From: Desulfobacteraceae bacterium
GTDB lineage: Bacteria; Desulfobacterota; Desulfobacteria; Desulfobacterales; ETH-SRB1
Length of the DNA stretch: 11,544 nucleotides
NCBI GenBank assembly: GCA_030638305.1
Contig: DAOWEW010000106.1
Location: forward strand, 1-11,544
Direction of reading: 5' to 3'
A model generated the notes under the pieces. It searched no databases. It saw nothing but the letters and a program-made list of their open reading frames with translations, and was not told the DNA's origin. Both the position numbers and the translations under genes were made by a program. Below, piece by piece: positions 7,648-11,544 of this stretch (position 1 is the stretch's first letter; each line of letters begins with the position of its first letter).

Positions 7648-7669
7648 ATGCCCCAACATGGGGAGCGAC
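7637..7669 (-). repeat. Solitary CRISPR-repeat-like sequence (type I-C-like, degenerate)
   Basis: On the minus strand 33 bp begin GTCGCTCCCC, continue through an ATGTT loop and GGGG, and end CATGGATTAAAAAT. Type I-C repeats are about 32 bp and have the form GTCGC-CCCC-loop-GGGG-CGTGGATTGAAAY. The 5' end, the loop position and the GGATT(A/G)AAA end all match; the distal stem arm is degraded. The remaining stem is CCCCA (7651-7655) with TGGGG (7659-7663). No second copy occurs at a spacer-length distance on either side, so this is at most a relic, not an array. Confidence 0.35.
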
Positions 7670-7758
7670 CAATAAAGTCAGAAGGTAACAACGTCCTCTC
7701 CGTCCTTCCAAAAAGATAGTTCGATAGCTAATAGTTAATATTTAGTTCCCCCATGCCG

Positions 7759-8052
7759 TCATAGAGGAAATGAGCCCCGCCCTTTGTACCTGGTTTTACA
7801 AGGATAGTCACTGGTAACAACAAGTGAAAAACACAGGGAAGCCGGAGACGCATAAAGAGTAACATTTTTGTTTTCTGCTACGGGAACAACAGCAAATATA
7901 GAAGTTTGGGGCTCATATTTAAATTTCAGTTTACATACATCATGAAAAACACCGGTTTCATCCGGTGCATTTCTTGGAGAAAACCATGGGTAAGTCTTAT
8001 TCTTACAATCAGATACTTGGATAACCTCGTTTAGTCCAAAATGCGTGCTATT
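7759..8052 (-). pseudogene. Open stretch of 97 codons without a start, possible decayed gene
   Basis: Minus-strand frame closed upstream by TAA (8053-8055) and ending in TGA (7759-7761). It contains no ATG, GTG or TTG. The translation has a plausible protein composition: FGLNEVIQVSDCKNKTYPW, then FSPRNAPDETGVFHDVCKL, then EPQTSIFAVVPVAENKN and a cysteine-containing end. I recognise no family. The whole gap between the Fic and KTSC genes may be an intergenic repeat or a remnant from which the 5' end was lost upstream of 8055. Apart from the elements listed separately, I see nothing else in 7548-8246. Confidence 0.25.
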
Positions 8053-8123
8053 TTAGACGGGATTTTGGAGATATAAGCTTAACTCTCTACATCTATCTTC
8101 CCAAGAAATAATTATTATACAAC

Positions 8124-8245
8124 TGAGCTTCTTGCAGAAACACATGAAACAACATTCCAGACATCATATATTGTATAGAGGCATTGGAAGTAGCACATCA
8201 TGTAGTACAACTCTGTCAATTTACGTTGTTTCTGCAAGAGACTCA
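8124..8245. mobile_element. 122-bp MITE-like element with terminal inverted repeats
   Basis: The ends match over 19 bp with two mismatches: TGAGCTTCTTGCAGAAACA at 8124-8142 and, read on the other strand, TGAGTCTCTTGCAGAAACA at 8227-8245. Of these, 13 bp (8130-8142 and 8227-8239) are perfect. The roughly 84-bp interior has no reading frame of note. The right end sits immediately next to the TAG stop (8247-8249) of the KTSC gene. No convincing target-site duplication is seen. The ends resemble insertion-sequence termini in general form; no family can be assigned from the sequence alone. It may alternatively act as a long hairpin ending the SIR2-HerA-KTSC transcript. Confidence 0.55.
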
Positions 8246-8246
8246 A

Positions 8247-8459
8247 CTATCCAATTTTTTCATAAGGGTATGTCATGCGTATCTCTCTGTTAAAATATGA
8301 TCCGTGTGATGCTGCATTCATAAGTTCCTCATATACTACAGATGGAACATTTTTATATTCATACACAGAACCATTTAAAAACTCCACTTTCAATATTTCT
8401 GTATCATTGTCATAACCAATATATGCAATATTTGAAGATGATACCGGTTGCCTATCCAT
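8247..8459 (-). CDS. KTSC-domain small protein
   Basis: A 70-aa protein (72 aa if read from the ATG at 8465). It covers one complete KTSC domain: MDRQPVSSSNIAYIGYD, then LKVEFLNGSVYEYKNVPSVVY, then a SHGSYFNREIR helix and YPYEKIG. Conserved features seen: SS near the start, xYxYxxVP in the middle, SxGxxFNxxIR near the end. The family was named for similarity to a lysyl-tRNA synthetase C-terminal region; its molecular role is poorly known and probably binding (nucleic acid or partner) rather than catalytic. I chose the ATG at 8459 because AAGGAG lies 7 nt before it, whereas it is only 1 nt from the upstream ATG at 8465. It begins 18 nt after the HerA stop on the same strand with a strong ribosome site, which makes it the third gene of the SIR2-HerA unit. 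Its stop codon abuts an inverted-repeat element. Confidence 0.88.
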   Translation of the reverse strand: MDRQPVSSSNIAYIGYDNDTEILKVEFLNGSVYEYKNVPSVVYEELMNAASHGSYFNREIRMTYPYEKIG

Positions 8460-8465
8460 GTTCAT

Positions 8466-8471
8466 GCTCCT
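8466..8471 (-). promoter_or_regulatory. Strong Shine-Dalgarno deciding the KTSC start
   Basis: AAGGAG on the minus strand lies between the HerA stop (8478-8480) and two candidate ATGs. Its spacing is 1 nt to the ATG at 8465 and 7 nt to the ATG at 8459, which favours the latter. It is the best ribosome site in the window, suggesting KTSC is made at a higher level than the SIR2 and HerA proteins. Confidence 0.7.
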
Positions 8472-8477
8472 TGATAA

Positions 8478-10253
8478 TTAAGAAAATTCATTATTTCGCC
8501 ATCCTATAATGACTTTCTGATAATTCCCCTCCGTAAGAGGACCATTTTTCCATTGCTCTGAAGCAAGTGGGTCGGTACTTTTTGATGCTTTAGCCTTACT
8601 AAATTTTGTCCGCATGGGTAATTTGACACATTCACCCATAATCAATCCTTCTCCAGTGCGCAAACTTGGCAATAGTTCTACCAAATCGCTAAGGGAATCT
8701 TCTACAGCACTTTTAATATGACCTCGATCATTTGAGTTAGTCATTCTCAAGGCTATTACAGAACCACACTGGCTCAAGACTGTTTCATCCAACTCCGAAG
8801 GTCTTTGGGTCACAAGCAAAAGCCCGGCTCCATATTTTCTGCCTTCTTTTGCTATTTTCTGTACAATACGAGAAGATATTGAGTTTTCACCAGATTTTAA
8901 ATAGCTGTGAGCTTCTTCTAAAACAAATAAAATTGGTGTTTGCCTACCTCCCACATCAAGGTTCTGACCCCAATAAATAAATTCATAGATAATTGATAAT
9001 AGCGACCCGGAGGTAGAACTCATAACTTCAGATGGGATACTGGATAGATCAAGAATTGTTATAGGCTTTTCTGTTCCTATCCAATTTTTTATTAGCTGGT
9101 CTATATCACTTTCAATCTCTCCTCTCAGATTTGGAGTCAACTTGTCGAGTTTGTAAAGAAATTTATACCTATGGTCCAACAACCTGTTTCGCATTAAATT
9201 TAAGAACCCCAAAATTCCTTGTGCTGAATTGTTCATAAAGGGGCTTGCTCCTCCATTGCCTGCAGGAGTGTACTTATTTGATTTTAATTTTTCTGCATCT
9301 CCTAAATCTGTTTTATCAAGAGTGTTGGTTTCTGGTTGACCTCTTTTTTGAAAAGTTTGCCGTTCAAAATCATCTAATTCAAACCATAGCTGTTTAATGC
9401 TAAATGGAATAGGACTATCTGCTGTAATGGCTTCCTCTTTTGAAACAGGTGATAATTTTTTTGAAGATGCTATCTTTTTTTCTAAAACTTTTTCTCTAAT
9501 ATATTCCTCTTGTTTTTCGTTTAATTTACCAGGAAAACTTTTTATAAATTCTTGAAATGTCAAAGCCCAATACGGAATATATAATTCCTTCTCATCTTTT
9601 GATTTGTCCGCTCCAACTTTAAAAATTTGACTATGAGATTTCAAAACTCCCCCATATTCACCATGTGGATCAATGAGAAGAATTCTTGAATTATTAAATC
9701 CAGTTTTTGTTGCAATTGTCTCTAAAACTACTGAAACAGTGTTAGATTTACCGCTTCCAGTAGACCCTAAAATAGCACAATGCCTATTAACTAACTTATC
9801 AATGTCAACTCTTGCAGACAATCCTTCCGATGCACTTACTTGTCCGACAATAATTGATTTTTCTTCGTCAAATCCACCATAAATCAATTTCAAATCATTT
9901 GTAGTAACCAGATGGACTTCGTCATCAGCAATGGGAAATTGAACCACACCTCGTTCAAACTTCCTGCCAATCCTCTCACCGATTAAAGTCGCTTTGATCC
10001 AACGGGAACCAAACTCAATTCCTTTTTGCTCTATTAATTTTTCGGGAATTGCATCTGATTCGGCTTGAGTGACCACTCCAAATAAATCTACATAACCAAA
10101 AGGGATTTTTATAAATGAACCAATTTGCCCAACTCTATAGAGAATGCCCTCAATAATTGGGAGTGTTGATCCGATATCTTCGTCTAATTCAATAGAGATA
10201 GTACTACCTGTAACACTCCGTACTTTTCCAATAAATGATTCGCTATTATTCAT
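8478..10253 (-). CDS. HerA-family ATPase (DUF87), SIR2-HerA defence system
   Basis: A 591-aa protein. An N-terminal beta-barrel-like HAS region (about 1-130) is followed by a DUF87/HerA FtsK-like ATPase core: Walker A GSTGSGKS (163-170), IDPHGEY (194-200), Walker B ILFVLEEAHSYL (441-452; E446, E447), sensor-like LVTQRPSELDE (480-490) and ALRMTNSNDR (501-510) with a probable arginine finger. A charged, low-complexity insert (about 240-340) separates the motifs. HerA proteins form hexameric rings that translocate DNA. In SIR2-HerA defence systems the ring assembles with the SIR2 partner into one large complex that degrades NAD after infection. The ATG overlaps the end of the SIR2 gene by 8 nt, so translation is probably coupled; no strong ribosome site is seen. 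No NurA nuclease gene is present, which separates it from the archaeal HerA-NurA repair pair. Composition is visibly AT-rich. Confidence 0.93.
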   Translation of the reverse strand: MNNSESFIGKVRSVTGSTISIELDEDIGSTLPIIEGILYRVGQIGSFIKIPFGYVDLFGVVTQAESDAIPEKLIEQKGIEFGSRWIKATLIGERIGRKFERGVVQFPIADDEVHLVTTNDLKLIYGGFDEEKSIIVGQVSASEGLSARVDIDKLVNRHCAILGSTGSGKSNTVSVVLETIATKTGFNNSRILLIDPHGEYGGVLKSHSQIFKVGADKSKDEKELYIPYWALTFQEFIKSFPGKLNEKQEEYIREKVLEKKIASSKKLSPVSKEEAITADSPIPFSIKQLWFELDDFERQTFQKRGQPETNTLDKTDLGDAEKLKSNKYTPAGNGGASPFMNNSAQGILGFLNLMRNRLLDHRYKFLYKLDKLTPNLRGEIESDIDQLIKNWIGTEKPITILDLSSIPSEVMSSTSGSLLSIIYEFIYWGQNLDVGGRQTPILFVLEEAHSYLKSGENSISSRIVQKIAKEGRKYGAGLLLVTQRPSELDETVLSQCGSVIALRMTNSNDRGHIKSAVEDSLSDLVELLPSLRTGEGLIMGECVKLPMRTKFSKAKASKSTDPLASEQWKNGPLTEGNYQKVIIGWRNNEFS

Positions 10254-11394
10254 GACTACCCGTTATAAATCGAGAATTAGAATAAAAAAGGGATAAAAAA
10301 TCCGATAGTTTTTTGAAATCACCCAACCAAAAATCCCCCTTACCAGTCCATTGATCATCCTTTAGTACGGCATCTTCATCAAACCCATGGTCAAGGAGAT
10401 TATACGATTCATTCCTGTCCGGTTCTTTTTCTAATTTCCACTCTCCAAATTTACTGGCAATTACAGCGGTTCTTTTGGCGTAAACGGAAATTTTTGAACT
10501 TCCTTTTGCATATTTTGATAGGATGTCGCTTTCTTCCATTTCACCCTTCTTTAGAACAAAAACATGAGATGATCTTGAATTTGTAAGTGCAGTTAAGATC
10601 ATCTCATTTATATGATCGTCACCAAAAGAATAACCACACACAAAAAGCACTGAATCTTCTTGTTTTAAAAAGTATGACAATCTATCCATGTAGCTTAAGT
10701 ATGGTTGTTTCCTTGAGTGATCATATTTCAAAAATGAAGGATAAATCATTGCACTATCTTTAGCGTCTGACACCCTAATAATTTCTTTATTTTCAACAGC
10801 CCATCCCAGTGAACCATGCAATTTCCAAAGTTTTGTCCATTCTTTGACCGGGTTGCCATCCTCAATCCATTCCGGATAAAAAAAAGCTTTGTGGCTCCCA
10901 ATAAATCCATCAAAATATGGAACCTTTTGTTTTTCCAATCCTGATTCCAAAAGGTAATCATAGTTAGTTGTGAATATTTCTACCGGAAATTTCCTATCAG
11001 CATTTTTGATCCATTTCGCTAAATCATCATGGCTTAATTCTTTATCTGAAAAACCAGCTTGACTATGAACAGACACTATTTCTTTAATTTTATTCTCAAT
11101 AGTTTCCCTCAATCCGGTTAATTTATCTTTTTTCAACCCACATAGCACTTCATTACCAACTGCTTTTTCTTTTTCTGATATTTTTGAAAGTAATGTTTCA
11201 ATATTGAATCTCTCTTTATTGTTGTGTATTTCTTTTCTTATCTGCACTATCGCATTTTTCATCGTGCCATCAAATTCTCCAATAACCGTTTCAATCATTT
11301 CTTGGCTTGTCTCAATTAAATTCTGGTCTTTTTTATCTTTGGCGGATATTCCGGCACCAAATAAGAAACCAATTTTTTTTGCAGGATTGCTCAA
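10246..11394 (-). CDS. SIR2-domain NAD hydrolase-type effector, SIR2-HerA defence system
   Basis: A 382-aa protein with an N-terminal SIR2-like Rossmann domain: GFLFGAGIS (9-17), FTTNYDYLLE (141-150, N144), WKLHGSLGW (190-198, H193) and FVCGYSFGDDHINEMI (261-276). N144 and H193 occupy the positions of the catalytic residues of known defence SIR2 NADases. Deacetylase features such as a zinc ribbon are absent, so NAD hydrolysis rather than protein deacetylation is expected. The C-terminal 100 residues have no motif I recognise and may contact HerA. Start is TTG at 11394, with no ATG between it and the TAG closing the frame 16 codons upstream; the ribosome site is poor, consistent with low basal expression of a toxic effector. 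It is the first gene after a good promoter and overlaps the HerA gene by 8 nt. Paired with HerA it matches the SIR2-HerA (Nezha-type) system; the abortive-infection role is inferred from that family. Confidence 0.9.
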   Translation of the reverse strand: MSNPAKKIGFLFGAGISAKDKKDQNLIETSQEMIETVIGEFDGTMKNAIVQIRKEIHNNKERFNIETLLSKISEKEKAVGNEVLCGLKKDKLTGLRETIENKIKEIVSVHSQAGFSDKELSHDDLAKWIKNADRKFPVEIFTTNYDYLLESGLEKQKVPYFDGFIGSHKAFFYPEWIEDGNPVKEWTKLWKLHGSLGWAVENKEIIRVSDAKDSAMIYPSFLKYDHSRKQPYLSYMDRLSYFLKQEDSVLFVCGYSFGDDHINEMILTALTNSRSSHVFVLKKGEMEESDILSKYAKGSSKISVYAKRTAVIASKFGEWKLEKEPDRNESYNLLDHGFDEDAVLKDDQWTGKGDFWLGDFKKLSDFLSLFYSNSRFITGSHE

Positions 11395-11422
11395 AATAAT
11401 TTGTAATAAAAGTTTCCCAAAC

Positions 11423-11432
11423 GTTTCGAAAC
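11423..11432. promoter_or_regulatory. Perfect palindrome at the presumed transcription start, possible operator
   Basis: GTTTCGAAAC is a perfect 10-bp palindrome directly downstream of the -10 box of the SIR2-HerA promoter, covering the expected start site. A second, looser dyad TTTGGTCAAA (11440-11449) lies in the -35/-10 spacer. Two dyads with the same TTTG/TTTC half-site style at these places suggest repressor binding. No repressor gene is seen in the unit itself. Confidence 0.4.
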
Positions 11433-11461
11433 ACTATAATTTGGTCAAACGATTTGTGCAA
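11433..11461 (-). promoter_or_regulatory. Sigma70-type promoter of the SIR2-HerA-KTSC unit
   Basis: On the minus strand, TTGCAC (11456-11461) and TATAGT (11433-11438) are separated by exactly 17 bp, close to the TTGACA/TATAAT consensus. The -10 box is about 39 nt before the TTG start of the SIR2 gene, giving a leader of roughly 30 nt. The remaining sequence to the right edge (11462-11544) is AT-rich; I see no gene in it. Confidence 0.6.
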
Positions 11462-11544
11462 GTTTTACATTATGATTAATGCCACAATGAGCGTCCGTTT
11501 GATTTGATGGATTTATATTTATATTTTGTAGATTTTTTTTAGGA

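Noticed and set aside
7637..7669. A functional CRISPR array.
   Set aside because: Only one repeat-like unit exists. No second copy or regular spacing occurs within several hundred bases on either side.
7728..7853. Minus-strand ATG frame of 41 aa with a hydrophobic N-terminus (MRLRLPCVFH...).
   Set aside because: No ribosome site, it overlaps the other open stretch in this gap, and it matches no family I know. Most likely a chance frame within decayed sequence.
8124..8245. Reading the inverted repeat as a Rho-independent terminator for the SIR2-HerA-KTSC unit.
   Set aside because: The loop is about 84 nt and there is no T run after the distal arm, so a MITE-like element is the better primary call.
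8478..10253. HerA as part of a HerA-NurA DNA repair pair or as a conjugative VirD4-type coupling protein.
   Set aside because: No NurA nuclease or conjugation gene is nearby, there are no N-terminal membrane segments, and the partner is a SIR2 protein overlapping by 8 nt.
10246..11394. SIR2 protein as a true protein deacetylase (CobB-like).
   Set aside because: No zinc-binding cysteine pairs are present, and the length and the HerA linkage fit defence NADases.

Overview
The window is a compact bacterial defence-rich segment in which every recognisable gene is encoded on the minus strand. The SbcCD/Fic/Schlafen-like gene style, the moderate GC and the recurrent intergenic repeats would fit an anaerobic member of the Desulfobacterota (Deltaproteobacteria), but that placement is inference from style only; no rRNA or housekeeping marker is present.

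Region 1 (right end, transcribed first; about 8247-11461): a three-gene unit. A good sigma70-type promoter with a perfect palindrome over the presumed start site (11423-11461) drives a SIR2-domain NAD-hydrolase-type protein (10246-11394, TTG start). The SIR2 gene overlaps by 8 nt a HerA-family ATPase (8478-10253), and a small KTSC-domain protein follows 18 nt downstream (8247-8459). SIR2 plus HerA is the known two-gene SIR2-HerA (Nezha-type) anti-phage system. The KTSC gene in the same unit is not part of the described core and is the most promising new element here. This block looks clearly more AT-rich than the rest of the window.

Region 2 (7548-8246): about 700 bp without an intact gene. 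It holds a 122-bp element with near-perfect terminal inverted repeats touching the KTSC stop codon, a 97-codon open stretch without a start codon, one CRISPR-repeat-like sequence resembling type I-C repeats, and a short reading frame whose end resembles the C-terminal glycine-rich signature of Cas6e. It reads as a scar of decayed or rearranged DNA.

Region 3 (570-7547): an apparent four-gene operon. It contains a Fic-domain AMP transferase (with a probable one-base frameshift at its very N-terminus), an AlbA_2/Schlafen-type DNA-binding ATPase-like regulator with a 12-bp tandem repeat encoding TPQA units, SbcD nuclease and SbcC SMC-like ATPase. The sbcD-sbcC junction is split by a 144-bp inverted-repeat element whose outer edge supplies the sbcD stop codon. 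An imperfect hairpin follows sbcC.

Region 4 (1-569): an apparently non-functional C-terminal gene remnant (323-451) and the 5' part of a DUF1016/YhcG-type (PDDEXK nuclease family) gene running off the left edge.

Taken together this is a defence island: a NAD-depleting abortive-infection system next to a DNA-end-processing nuclease operon that carries signalling and regulatory proteins, bordered by a YhcG-type nuclease gene.
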